Origin: Callorhinus ursinus
Taxonomy: Eukaryota; Chordata; Mammalia; Carnivora; Otariidae
Reading direction: 5' to 3'
NCBI RefSeq assembly: GCF_003265705.1
Contig: NW_020313157.1
Span: 1,704,773 to 1,768,772 of the forward strand
Length of the DNA: 64,000 nt
In this document: positions 45,060 through 55,722 of the stretch, piece after piece
Layout: every line of letters begins with the position of its first letter
Numbering within the stretch: the stretch's first letter is position 1
Program-made: the position numbers and the translations under genes
Notes under the pieces: model-generated
The model's database searches: none
What the model saw: the letters and a program-made list of their open reading frames with translations, nothing else
What the model was told of the DNA's origin: nothing

Positions 45060-46155
45060 GTTCTTAATAATGTGTCTTGTGAATTACAAAACATCAGCAA
45101 ATATTACAAACTTGTCCACAGTGTTTGTAAGCATCTCTTCTAATAAGTGGCAAGCCCCTGCTTGGGTGGTTTTTGAGAAACTCTTTTTGGCATAACTGAA
45201 ACACGTGGGCTCACTTCATAGGTCTACTCCCCAAGAACATTTTTACCTCTGGTCACTGGAGCTCAGACCCAACTAGGGCAGGGCCAAGGGTACCTGGCAG
45301 CAGAGCATCCCCCAAACCAAAGGAACTAAATGTGTTTTCATAAAGGGCCAGGTTCAACCAAACGACCAGTTGTTTTCTAATGGGAAAAAACTTTAAATTT
45401 CAATACCTATGTCTTTGGGGGAAAAAATCCCATTAAAAACTCTTGTCAAAATATAATAATTGATATGACAATTCACTAAAGAAATGACTCTTTAGCAGGT
45501 GACTGCCATGAATCTTCTGAAAAATTGCTGAGCAACATGGAACTTTCCCGTGGAACCCAGAATTACAGGGATTGGACTTGCCCCAAGGAAGAAGGAAAGC
45601 CTTGGTTTTCAGAATCAGTAAACAAAGCAACTCAGACTGATGTTTGATTATGCAGCCTCTGTACACACAGCTCTCACTTTGCTGCGAGTAAAGGATGCTC
45701 ATTCCCAGAGTTCCAGGGACTAATGGAAAGAACAGGAAAGGAGAGTTTAAGTGTTGAGGGGTGCTGAATCTTCCAGGTAGCAGACACACTTGCTCCTCAG
45801 TGAGATGTCTACTGTTCTCAAAATCTCCATGGGTTACTGCTTTTACTGTCTTTGTTTCTGGGGTGTTGAGGTTAGTTTGCAATGCCAGAGAGTTCAGTCT
45901 AGTAGGGTGGTGGAAGCCAGTTTGGTAATGCACATGTAACAGAGCAGCCAACATCTTGGGCTTCCACCAAGGGGAACCCAAGGTCAATGGAACTTCCTAG
46001 CATGGAAGCTAAACTCCATTATAGATGCTGCTGATGTTCCAGGAGCTGTAAGAGCTTAGGGACAGTCAATCCCCCTGTGACATGGCATTGGTGGTGAGCC
46101 AGAGGGTTTAGTGGCCCAAATGCAACCATCCTGCCCCACATCTTTCTGCTCCACT
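45060..46155. other. Unique sequence with a 184-codon open frame
   Basis: The minus frame at 45433-45987 is the longest outside the L1 and the low-complexity frames. It shows no domain, signal peptide or repeat pattern, and one frame of this length is about what chance gives in 64 kb of six-frame sequence. Not called as a gene. Confidence 0.4.
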
Positions 46156-46159
46156 ACAT

Positions 46160-46500
46160 CTCCCAGTTTGCAAAAGACTCATATCCTTTTCACATATTCG
46201 GTCAAATATTTATGGGACACCTATATGTACCTGCCCCAGTTCTAACAAGAAGGAATACTGCAATGAATAAGACAAAGCATTTGCATAGTTGAGGTGCATT
46301 TATCTGCTAGGGGAGATAGACAGTAAACAGATGAATAAAGAAATAATACTGGGGGTGGGGGGAGACAAATCCAGGAAAACTGACAGAAGGATGTGCTATC
46401 TCAGACAGCAAGCTCAAAAGAAAGTTCTTTCTAGCATTCAAGCAAAGACCTGAATAAAAGGAAGGGAAGACCTCTGTGCATCTCTGGGTCTCAAATGCAA
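46160..46500 (+). mobile_element. Ancient medium-reiterated repeat
   Basis: 'TTTATGGGACACCTATATGT', 'CAGTAAACAGATGAATAAAG' and 'AAGCAAAGACCTGAATAAAA' are in family order (compare 16020, 31400). Confidence 0.45.
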
Positions 46501-46504
46501 CTGA

Positions 46505-47215
46505 GTTATGGTGGTCTTGGTACCATTGGACGCTCAGCAGGTGGTACGACCTGCTGATGGCCAGGGGGTAAATCACTTTTCAAACCCAAGTTTTAAAAAT
46601 ATTCCCTTGGAGTAAGTGTTCTCAGATTTGTGCTGACTTCAGGAGGCAAGCAGACTGCCTTGGCAGCAATTTTTAAAAATAAAATGAAAAGCAATTATGT
46701 TCCATCACAGCAATTTACTCAGTGAAAATCTGGGGAGAAAAAAGGTAAATACATCCCCTTCACCCCCAAGGGCCTCCTGGGCCAGGGGCTTTCCTCATGG
46801 CCAGAGCTGGCTCTCTCCCCTCTGGGACATGGGCCCAAGCTGTCTTCACAGCTCCAGGGAAGGCGCACTCTCTGATTTCCTGATACCAACAGAGTAACTG
46901 GGAGTGAGTCACCCCCAAGCACAGCCAATTCGAGCAATGAACAGCAAAGACAAAGGAGAGCATTTGTATGTGTTTCCCAGACATGACACATTCTAAGGAA
47001 GTTGCAGCCAAATCAAGCCTCTTGAGGTCTCAGAGTGTTGATCTGCAGTCAAAAAGCTTAAAATGACACCAGAGGAGAGGAAATACTGCCCAAATCATGC
47101 TGCACTTTTAACCCAGCCAGACGCCCCACATTTCCCTAACTAGCACGTTTGTGCTCTACTTTCTTATCTTGGTTTCCAACCACCCACCCCCATCCTAACG
47201 AGTCCCTCTATTTTA
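46505..47215. other. Unique sequence
   Basis: No gene or repeat recognised; overlapping short frames on both strands at 46700-47010 have no domain. Confidence 0.4.
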
Positions 47216-47219
47216 ACAT

Positions 47220-48040
47220 TAAGTTTTTTAAAAATATGTGCAAATAGTACATAAAATATACAAAAAAGCAAAAAGAAGGACATAAAAAACATTCACAGTG
47301 TCACACCATTCAGCAATAACTGCTTTTCACGTTCTGCTGTATATCCCTCAAGAGTTTTTCTTTCCCATCTTATGTATGGATACATATTTTTAAACAAGCT
47401 ATAGCCATACGATGTGTCATTTAACATAATTTTCTCACTTGAGGAATCAGAAGTACCTTCCCAGGCCTATGTAAATGATACAGTTATCCAAATGTGTTTA
47501 TCAAATCAGATTTAATGGCTGCAGAGGATTCCATTTTATGGGCAGACCATAATTTATCTGATTTTTCCTGTTATTAGAATTCTCATTATTATAAACAATG
47601 CTGCGATGAGCATCACTCACTTCTTCATTTAACAACTATTTATAGAGTGCCTTCTGTGGCTAAGTTTGAGAGCACATCCTTAATTACTCCCTGAGGATAA
47701 ATTTCTCAAGGTGGAATTGCCGGGTCCAAACATACGCATGCATTTAAGGCATTTGAAACAAGCATATGTGTCTTATTGCCAAATCACCCCCTGAAAGGTT
47801 ATTCCAAGTTGTACTCCTACCGGCCCAGTATGAGTGCGTCTGGCTCCCAAACTCTTTGACAGCATCAACTTCTCTTTCTTTTTATTTTTTTTGGGGGGGG
47901 TGATTTTGTAGGTAAAAAATAATGTCTGTTTCACTTTTCAATCCTTTGTTGCTACCCAGACTGAACATTTTTCCATGTGTACTGGCCATTTAGATTTCCC
48001 TTCCTGTGAATTGCTTATTCATAGCTTCCACGATACGTCT
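47220..48040 (-). mobile_element. LINE-1, antisense, old
   Basis: 'TTAATGGCTGCAGAGGATTC', 'ATTATAAACAATGCTGCGAT', 'CTCAAGGTGGAATTGCCGGG' and 'ACTGAACATTTTTCCATGTG' are antisense L1 from ORF2 and its 3' side. Frame destroyed. Confidence 0.8.
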
Positions 48041-48084
48041 TAATTAAGGCTAGGATGAAGAGGAAAGAATGGAGAAAATTAATA

Positions 48085-48270
48085 ACTATTGAGTGCTTGT
48101 TATCTGCCAGAGAGCATACTATTGGCTTCATGGGGAAACACTTATCATTATAACAGGTCTATCATTATCCCCATTTTATAGGTGATAGTGTTATAGCTTG
48201 GAGAGTTTACCTGCCCAAGAATGCATGGTAAAGAGCAGAAGCAAAATCCAAACTCTTCTTTGAAGCCTGT
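48085..48270 (-). mobile_element. MIR SINE
   Basis: 'GAGTGCTTGTTATCTGCCAG', 'TTATCCCCATTTTATAGGTG' and 'GAGCAGAAGCAAAATCCAAA' give antisense MIR. Confidence 0.75.
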
Positions 48271-48452
48271 TCCCATCACCACCTTCTGGGGGGGTGTTCA
48301 AAACTTAGATTCTGAGGTCAAATGTTAGGGGGATCCTTGTAAGGGCCAGAACTGAGAAGCTTTAGTCCTTACTGTGGGGTCTTACCCCAGCACCAAGTCA
48401 CTTGGTGACACTCAATGGCTTCCTCAGAGAACCTGCCATCTCACATTTTATT

Positions 48453-48640
48453 TTTTTTCAAGATTTTATTTATGTGAGAGAGAGAGAGAGAGAATGAGTG
48501 GGGGGCAGAGCCAGAGGGAGAGGGAGAAGCAGACTTCCTGCTGAGCAAGGAGCCCATTGTGGGGCTTGATCCCAGGACCCTGGGATCATGACCTGAGCTG
48601 AAGGCAGGCACTTAACTGACTGAGCCACCCAGCGCCTCAC
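48453..48640 (-). mobile_element. Can-SINE
   Basis: 'CAAGATTTTATTTATGTGAG' tail side, 'TGATCCCAGGACCCTGGGAT' body and 'TGACTGAGCCACCCAGCG' head on plus. Short imperfect duplications of TCACATTT flank it. Confidence 0.92.
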
Positions 48641-48901
48641 ATTTCACATTTTAAAAAAATCATTTTATCTCAGGAGCCTATAGGAATATGTTCCTTAGGT
48701 AACACTTGGAAATAATAATTACCAAATTGCAGGGCTAGGTCTTTCTCATCATGGCTGTGTGGCTAAAGAACCATTTCAGAAGTTGAGGCATATTCTGCTG
48801 GCAATCACAGCTTTTGGATTCTGATACACTCTTCAAAAGTAGCTTTAATATGTTCAAATGTGCATGACTGTACACAAAATAAACAGCAGTGTTAAGTGTC
48901 T

Positions 48902-48918
48902 CCTAATTCCCACCTTCT
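48902..48918. repeat. Target-site duplication, left
   Basis: CCTAATTCCCACCTTCT recurs exactly at 49113-49129. Confidence 0.9.
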
Positions 48919-49112
48919 TTTTTTTAAAGATTTTATTTATTTATTTGACAGAGAGAGACACAGTGAGAGAGGGAACACAAGCAGGGGGAGTGGGAGAGGG
49001 AGAAGCAGACTTCCTGCCGAGCAGGGAGCCCGATGCGGGGCTCCATCCCAGGACCCTGGGACCATGACCTGAGCCGAAAGCAGACGCTTAATGACTGAGC
49101 TACCCAGGCACC
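48919..49112 (-). mobile_element. Can-SINE, complete, recent
   Basis: Complete from A-rich tail (AAAGATTTTATTTATTTATT on plus) to head (GAGCTACCCAGGCACC), with exact 17-bp target duplications. Its own frames are not genes. Confidence 0.95.
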
Positions 49113-49129
49113 CCTAATTCCCACCTTCT
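49113..49129. repeat. Target-site duplication, right
   Basis: Exact copy of 48902-48918. Confidence 0.9.
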
Positions 49130-49284
49130 ACTTAAGCTTTTTCCCTTTCTGGTTAGAACATTGCTCCTTCATCTTTTCTCTGATCTAAGTCCTACATGTT
49201 GTTCACTATCTACCCCACTGAATCCCTTTTGCCCCTGGCATCTTTTACTGGTGGCCATCATGTAAGTGACCACACTGCACAGCT

Positions 49285-49830
49285 TGTCAGCTTGCTTTTC
49301 ACTGAAGTAAAATTCACAGAACATAAAATTAACTACTTGAAAGTGAACAATTCAATGCCTTTCAGTACATTCACAATGTTGTGAAAACTGCCACTTCTAT
49401 GTAGTTCCAAAATATTTTCATCACCCCAAAAGGAAACCCTCTCCCCATTAAGTGCTCAGTCCCCATTCCTCCCTCCTCCCAGGCCCCAGCAACCACCAGT
49501 CGACTTTCTACCTCTATGGATTTAACTATTCTGAATATTTCACATAAATGGAATCATTATGTGGGCTTTTTAAATCTCACTTCTTTCACTTCGCATGCTT
49601 TTTTAAAAAGTCCATTTATGTTCTAACATATATTAGTACTTCATACCTTTTTTGTGGCTGAATAATATTTCACTCTATGGGCAGATCACAGTTTCAATAT
49701 CCATTCATCTGTTGATGGTTACTTGGGCTGCTTTCATCATTTGGTTATTATAAATAATGTTTCTACAAACATATGTGGACATTTATTTTTTAGAGTACCT
49801 CTTCCAATTCCTTAAGAGTGGAATTGCTAG
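49285..49830 (-). mobile_element. LINE-1 3' region, antisense
   Basis: 'AAGTAAAATTCACAGAACAT', 'AAAGTGAACAATTCAATGCC', 'TTTCATCACCCCAAAAGGAA' and 'TGGATTTAACTATTCTGAAT' are a classic antisense L1M 3' region. The same family reappears at 63633. Confidence 0.88.
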
Positions 49831-49854
49831 ATGTTTGTTTTTACTTTCTGTCTT

Positions 49855-50090
49855 ATTAGACTGTCAGATCCTTCAGGGCAGAGGTTTCATCCTGTTTACC
49901 AATTTACTTCTAGAGCCTAAGGCAGCCTGCTGTCCTGGTTTGCCTGGGACTGTGGGGTTCCCCAGAACACAGGACTTTCAGTGATAAAACTGTGAAAGCC
50001 CCAGGCAAACCGGGATGAGTTGGTCACTCTACTAAGGCCCACTACGTTATCTGACATGGAACCACGACTCAGTAAATACTTGTTAGATTA
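49855..50090 (+). mobile_element. LINE-2 3' end, interrupted
   Basis: 'TTAGACTGTCAGATCCTTCA' and 'GGGCAGAGGTTTCATCCTGT' begin the L2 end, and 'CACGACTCAGTAAATACTTG' closes it after a palindromic insert at about 49926-50035. Confidence 0.7.
49926..50035. mobile_element. Palindromic DNA-transposon remnant inside L2
   Basis: GTCCTGGTTTGCCTGGGA at the left is nearly the reverse complement of CCCCAGGCAAACCGGGAT at the right, with 'AGGACTTTCAGTG' between. Such inverted-repeat elements are known in mammals; I cannot name it with certainty. Confidence 0.6.
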
Positions 50091-50595
50091 AAAAAAAAAA
50101 ATTTGCCATTTATTTGACATTTACTCAATCATGACATGTCTCAGCATATTGAGACTCAAACAGTATTTTTTTTTTTACCCAATAAAGCATTTATAACAAT
50201 CTATAAGATTACAGAAACCTACACTTATAGTACAGTTGAAGCACACACAGAAGGGAGCAGGGAAGTTTTAAGCAGTGCAACTACAGGTTGTTGCCTCATT
50301 AAGCCCATTTGATAAAGATGCCCAAGAAATATCAAAGGCTTCCCTGTGTTGCTGAGAGAGACCTGCCTTATGTGCCAAAAACAGAAAGGAATATTGCTCC
50401 CTTTTACTGAAATCAGAAAAACACCCATAACAGAGAGTGGCAACTGCTGTCCCTTTAGAAAAAGGCAGAGGCCTGTGGGAAACTGAAGAGCATTCAGACG
50501 AGGATGAAAATTAGTATGAGAGTTTTGGTTTTACCCAAATAGAGATCCAGTAGATGCTTGGCCTTGGAAGTAAAGGAGCCTCCTTCAGTTCTGGG
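50091..50595. other. Unique sequence
   Basis: Short A and T runs near 50092-50102 and 50165-50176, otherwise non-repetitive. No gene recognised. Confidence 0.4.
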
Positions 50596-50634
50596 CCATT
50601 AAGAACAGCAATGAGGTATCACCTCACACCTGTT

Positions 50635-50652
50635 AGAATATTTATATATAGA
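50635..50652. repeat. Outer target-site duplication, left
   Basis: AGAATATTTATATATAGA recurs exactly at 51048-51065 and brackets both SINEs. Confidence 0.9.
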
Positions 50653-50853
50653 GGGGGCGCCTGGGTGGCTCAGTTGGTTAAGCGACTGCCTTCGGCTCAG
50701 GTCATGATCCTGGAGTCCCGGGATCGAGTCCCACATCGGGCTCCCTGCTCAGCAGGGAGTCTGCTTCTCCCTCTGACCCTCTTCCCTCTCATGCTCTCTA
50801 TCTCTCGTTCTCTCTCTCTCAAATAAATAAAATCTTTAAAAAAAAAAAAAAAG
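50653..50853 (+). mobile_element. Can-SINE, first of a head-to-tail pair
   Basis: Same subfamily as 40483 ('TGCTCAGCAGGGAGTCTGCT'). It inserted first into the L1, creating the outer duplication. Confidence 0.95.
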
Positions 50854-50858
50854 AATAA

Positions 50859-51047
50859 AGGGCGCCTGGGTGGCTCAGATGGTTGGGCGTCTGCCTTCGG
50901 CTCAGGTCATGATCCCAGGGTCCTGGGATCGAGTCCCGTGTCGGGCTCCCTGCTCCTTGGGAGCCTGCTTCTCCCTCTGCTTCTCTCTCTCTCTCTCTCC
51001 CTCTCTCTCTGTCTCTCATGAATAAATGAATAAAATCTTAAAAAAAA
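50859..51047 (+). mobile_element. Can-SINE, second of the pair, different subfamily
   Basis: Its body reads 'GATGGTTGGGCGTCTGCC' and 'CTGCTCCTTGGGAGCCTGCT', with a longer CT tract and a CATGAATAAATGAATAAAAT tail, so it is not a copy of its neighbour. The repeated A-run plus GAATA on both sides suggests insertion at the junction of the first SINE's A-tail and its target duplication. Confidence 0.93.
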
Positions 51048-51065
51048 AGAATATTTATATATAGA
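51048..51065. repeat. Outer target-site duplication, right
   Basis: Exact copy of 50635-50652. Confidence 0.9.
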
Positions 51066-52340
51066 TATATTAATATAAAGATAACAGTTGTGAATGAGAA
51101 CGTGGGGAAATGTGCATCACTGGTGGGAATATCAATTGGTGTGACCACTATGGAAAATAGTATAGGGGTCCCTCAAAAATTAAAAATAGAATTACCATAT
51201 GATCAAGTAATCCCACTTCTGGGTATATATTCAAAGGAAATGAAATCAGGATCTCAAAGAGATACTGGACACCCATGTTCACTGCAACATTATTCTTAAT
51301 AGCCAAGATACGGAATCCACCTAAGTGCCCATCAACAGATGAATGAAGAATATATGGTATATGCATACAAAGGAATATTATCCAGCCTTAGGAAAAAAGG
51401 AAATCCTGAAATTTGTGGCAACATGGATGAACCTAGAAGACATCATGCTAAGTGAAATAAGCCAGGCACAGAAGGACAAATACTGCATGATCCTACTCAA
51501 ATGAAAAATCTGAAACAGACTTGTAGAAGCAGAGAGTGGAATGGTGGTCACCAAGGGCTAGGAGATAGCAGAACGGGGAAGTATTATTCAAAGGGTATAA
51601 AGTTTCAGTTACACAAGATGAATAAGTCCTAGAAAGCTGCTGTATAGTATAGAGCCTATAGTTAACAATACCAAATTATATACTTAAATATTTGCTGAGA
51701 GTGTATCATACATTGTATTCTTTTCACTAATAATGATAATTATAAAGGGGGCAGGAGGAATCTTTTGGTGATGATGGAAATGTTCATGGTATAGATTGTG
51801 GTGATGGTTTCATAGATGTGTACTTATCTCCAAACTCATCAAGTTGTATAGATTAAATATGCATGACTTTTTGTATGTCAACCATAACTCAATAAAGTAG
51901 TTTAAAAGTTTTTAGTAATTTTTTTTAAAAGAAGGGAGATGAGAAGAGCTATAAATTCTTGACAAGACTTTGAACTTGCAGTGACTGCAGGAGAGACTGA
52001 GAGTTTGTGTCTTTGAATGTTCTCATAGAATTGGATGGCATTTCAGCAGATGTGTAAGACGTGGCTAGAGGGACGCAAAGGCAAGGTCAGGGATTACACA
52101 GGACCACAAGAGACAGAGGACATCAGGACAGAGATGCACCTAAGGACTTCACCAATCCCCACCGTGGAGACACAGTATTTGTACTTGGAGACGGCCTCAT
52201 GTTTCCACCAACTATCCTGTAGGCTGTACACAGACTTTATGCCATTATGCAGGTTCAGACATTCTAAACTCAACCTTGTTCTCACTTGTAGGAAGTCAGG
52301 CTATATAGATATAGCTAAAATAAATATCTGGGGAAAGCAA

Positions 52341-52400
52341 AATATATATATATATATATATAGGATATATCCTACACACACACATACACACACACACCCA
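52341..52400. repeat. (TA)n and (CA)n compound microsatellite
   Basis: A run of about ten TA steps, a short spacer, then an interrupted CA run. Confidence 0.9.
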
Positions 52401-52434
52401 ATGGTGCCCAAATATGTGTGTATAAGGAGAGCGT

Positions 52435-52580
52435 GTGTGTACTTTCAATCCTTACAGCATTTCAGAAAGTTACACCTTCTTAGCTTCCCCATTTTATGAA
52501 CATGGAAATGGAGGTTCAATAAGCTGAAGGAATTTCTCAAAGTCATGAGATGGTAAATGGAGGAGCTGAGATTTAGCTCT
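52435..52580 (-). mobile_element. MIR SINE fragment
   Basis: 'CCTTACAGCATTTCAGAAAG', 'TTTCTCAAAGTCATGAGATG' and 'TAAATGGAGGAGCTGAGATT' fit worn antisense MIR. Confidence 0.55.
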
Positions 52581-53059
52581 GTTCTTCCCATTTTATCACA
52601 CTGCCTCTCTCATGTCCAATTAATTCTTCCTTTCTGGATGAGCTCAACAGGGAGGTGGAGTCAAGTTTCACTTTCCATGGAGGGTCAGCAGCCCTTTTCC
52701 CACAATGGGGTATTAAATGAGCCTTACTCCTGTCTGACAGACCACACATTACTTAGATGTGCATTCGTAACCTTTCTCTACCATGTCCAAAAAGTGAAGG
52801 TCCTTGGTTAGATTAGGATGTCAAATTTATCATTCCCTGTCTCTTCTGACATCCTACACCTTGTACTTGCAACACATCATTTCTTTATTAGTGATCAGCA
52901 GAACTGTGCTCACAGAAGCTTTCCTATTCTGGGTCTTAATTTTGTACATTTCCAGTTTCCATGGAGACACTACATTCTTGCATTCTAAGAGTGTCACTGT
53001 AAAACAATGTGAAAACAAAGCAACTTCATAGAAATGGCTCACTCTGGACATCACCAGGC

Positions 53060-53340
53060 AACACTCTCATCAAATACATAGGACCACTGTGCTGCATTTT
53101 GGGGTTAATTGCCGAGGCCAAGCTCCCTTCTTTCTCCCCCAATCTAAGAGATGCTTTTCATGCCCATCCTGGGGACCAAGTTCACAATTATGAGAGCATC
53201 TCCAGGTCTCCCTGCTTCAATTATTGCACCACTGTTATAATAAAGTCGAGAGGTAACTATGGCAACATTATTCCAAGGATAAATACCACAATATCGCCTT
53301 CAACTTCTCCCCCCACCCCGACAAACAAATGAAAAATCAA
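53060..53340. promoter_or_regulatory. Candidate conserved noncoding element F
   Basis: Repeat-free block with retained CpGs ('GGTTAATTGCCGAGGCC', 'ATAATAAAGTCGAGAGG', 'CACAATATCGCC') and 'GGCAACATTATTCC'. Possible constraint; unaligned. Confidence 0.28.
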
Positions 53341-53460
53341 GAACATGTAGGATTAATAGCATCACTTGTTAAAAAGCCAATGGACAGCAGAGTTCAGAAA
53401 AGCTGTAATTAGTGGAGTCCTTTCTGGCTCAGTTTAACACTTGCTCTGTGCCTCCCACAG

Positions 53461-53600
53461 AGAAAGCACATGTGGGCGGTCAGCCTCAGAATTCAGGATC
53501 AGTGAACCCAGACACCATCAGGCATCCTAACCTGGATTTCTGGAAGTTCACAAGGCGTCCTGAGTCAGCTTTCACTAGAAGATCAGTGTTTTTGGCAGGG
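53461..53600 (+). other. Exon-like segment, 140 bp
   Basis: A good acceptor (TGTGCCTCCCACAG) precedes 53461, and GGG|GTAAGG follows 53600, a moderate donor. One of three frames is open for 46 codons, including HPNLDFWKFTRRPESAF; the other two carry stops. No family recognised. It adjoins candidate element F, so a noncoding conserved segment is an alternative. Confidence 0.18.
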
Positions 53601-53727
53601 GTAAGGGTGTACCCCTGAAGTAGAGAACATCTTGGTGTGTCAGGTTCAGCTATAGTAGTGTTGGCCAGAGCACAGAGAGGGAGAAAGGCTCACTGTCAGA
53701 GTTTTCCATTGCTTAAAACCTAACAAA

Positions 53728-53925
53728 AGTAGTCTAGCACAGTGGTTAAAAGTATAGACTTTAAAATCAGACCAATGACTTGAGTTGAGGACTCTTCTAC
53801 TTATTAGCTCTTTGACCTTAAACAAGTTACTTAACCTCTCTAAACCTCAGTTTCCTCATCTGCAAAGTGGGGATGATAGCCAAACTCATAGCATTATTAT
53901 AAGGTTTAGAAATCACATGTATGGC
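53728..53925 (+). mobile_element. MIR SINE, full length
   Basis: 'TAGCACAGTGGTTAAAAGTA' head, 'ACTTAACCTCTCTAAACCTC' and 'TTTCCTCATCTGCAAAGTGG' core, and a 3' half follow in order. One of the best-preserved MIRs here. Confidence 0.92.
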
Positions 53926-53934
53926 AATCTGTCC

Positions 53935-54290
53935 AACAAAACCCATTTCCTCTCTGGTCACATCTGTATTACATTTCCCAGCTCCCTGTGACTGAGTTAT
54001 GACCAATGAAATATGAGTTGCAATTATCTGTTCTTCTTGGCTAGCCCATTAAGAAATTCCCACCTATGCTCCTCCATGCTCTTTCCCCCCTCTGCTGGCA
54101 GTGTCAACCTCAAGGGCAACCTTGGAAACTACTCAGTACTGATGACAGACTCTCAATCAACTGGGTCTTATTTCTGTGTCTCAATCAACCTGAGTAACTG
54201 CATGGAACAAAGCTCCCCAATCTTTTGTCAGCTGGGATCACCTGAATTAAATCATTACTGATAAAGAAATTTCCATTGTGCTAACAGTTA
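53935..54290 (+). mobile_element. Ancient repeat, family unresolved
   Basis: 'TGTGACTGAGTTATGACCAA' and 'TGAAATATGAGTTGCAATTA' match a common old repeat ('gactgagttctagccaatga' type). The 3' part is unclear. Confidence 0.4.
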
Positions 54291-54294
54291 GGGG

Positions 54295-55130
54295 CTTATT
54301 TATTTTATCATCTAACACTACCCTTGATTATACAAATGGAACATGCTTAGCTCACTTCCTGACATGCATTGAACACTCTACACCTGTTATGTATATTATT
54401 GAAAAGAAACCACTTTTTCTGCAAAGCTGGCCAATCTGCCAAAAACCCTGGTAAGTAACATCTCCATTGACTTCATGGAGTCTATTTGATTCATAGAGTT
54501 AGGTGTAAGCTTTTCTGCTGCAATAAGTAATGAAGTACAAATTGAGGAAATTAGTTATCAATTAGTCATTCGATGGTTGGGAAGGCAGGCGGCAGGCATA
54601 AATGGTGCCAGATTAGTTAAACCATGATAAATTTTATTGCTCTACAAGGATTGGGTCTTTATCCATTACTTCTCAAATTTATCTTTATTATTGGCCCCAG
54701 GACATGAGACAGGGCCTGGATGTGGAAGGAGGTAAGAGACCAGCCAGGGCATTTGGGAGATATAACAAACTCTATAGTAAAGACGGTCTCCAATGAAGCC
54801 GTTTATGGGCCACGGTAAGGGAAAAGGCATCAGGAAAGCCATGGCTCATCCTTCCTCACTGCCCTCTCTGTAGGGGTTTCCAGTTTTCCTAGAGAAGTCC
54901 CACCGTTTGCATGCCCTTTCCCTATAATTATCATACCATACTATAATCCCATGGCATTTTGCATGTCACTCCACTGCAGGAGGTAAAAGGAGATTTTTCT
55001 GCTCATCTGAAAGATGTAAGAACTTGGCTCACAGAAATTAAATAACAACTGATAAAGGAGAGGGCTTGAACCCTTCTGGTCTGCGAGTCCCTGTGACCAC
55101 CTATGTTTTTGTATCTCTCCTAATGTCTAG
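54295..55130. other. Unique sequence
   Basis: A GTAAGT donor-like site at about 54451 has no convincing partner. No gene recognised. Confidence 0.4.
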
Positions 55131-55134
55131 CACA

Positions 55135-55285
55135 GAATTCCCTAATTTTTTCATAGCTTTCCATTATGCTTAATGATATCCAAATTTTCACCATGACCTC
55201 AGAGGCCCTCCAAGGTCTGGCACCTGCCTGTTCTCTATCTTCATTTCCTGTCTCTCTCCTCTCATTATATCTTCCAGCTCTGAAT
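55135..55285 (+). mobile_element. LINE-2 fragment
   Basis: 'ATTTTCACCATGACCTCAGA', 'GGCCCTCCAAGGTCTGGCAC' and 'TTTCCTGTCTCTCTCCTCTC' follow L2 order. Confidence 0.75.
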
Positions 55286-55466
55286 GAGGTGGACATAAGT
55301 TGCTAAAATTAATTACTGGGGGAAATGGTCTTCTTTTATGGTCAAGTTAGGCCCTTTAGGTCATAGGTAAAGTTTCAGGAAAAGCCACTGGCTTAGTCTA
55401 TATGACACCCAACAGCCACACGGCATCAGTGACCCATTCAATAGCTCCTAATTGAAACTCTCCCAT

Positions 55467-55651
55467 GGGGTGTTTGAGTGGCTCTGCTGGTCAAGTGTCT
55501 GCCTTCGGCTCAGGTCATAATCTCAGGGGATCGAGTCCCGCACCAGCCTCCCTGTTCAACAGGGAGTCTGCTTCTCCCTCTCCCCCTGCCCCCCATCTTC
55601 ATGCTCTGCCTCCCTCTCTAATAAAAATCTTAGAAAGAGAGAAAGAAAGAA
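55467..55651 (+). mobile_element. Can-SINE, diverged
   Basis: 'GGGTGTTTGAGTGGCTCTGC' head and 'TTCAACAGGGAGTCTGCTTC' body. AAACTCTCCCA at 55455-55465 and 55652-55662 is its target-site duplication. Part of the middle body is deleted. Confidence 0.92.
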
Positions 55652-55722
55652 AAACTCTCCCAGTCTTGGCTCCAATCTAATCCTCACTTAGCTGCCAGAG
55701 TCATCAACTAAAAGACTCCCCT

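Larger units (their letters stand above)
50598..51915 (+). mobile_element. LINE-1, interrupted by two Can-SINEs
   Basis: 'CAATGAGGTATCACCTCACA' before the SINEs and 'CAATTGGTGTGACCACTATG', 'ATAGCCAAGATACGGAATCC', 'TGCTAAGTGAAATAAGCCAG' and 'CAACCATAACTCAATAAAGT' after them are continuous ORF2 end and 3' region. The frame has stops, so it is a decayed copy. Confidence 0.9.

Noticed and set aside
45433..45987. 184-codon open frame on the minus strand as a gene
   Set aside because: No domain, no codon or splice support. With stops at about 3 in 64 codons, roughly one frame this long is expected by chance in 64 kb.
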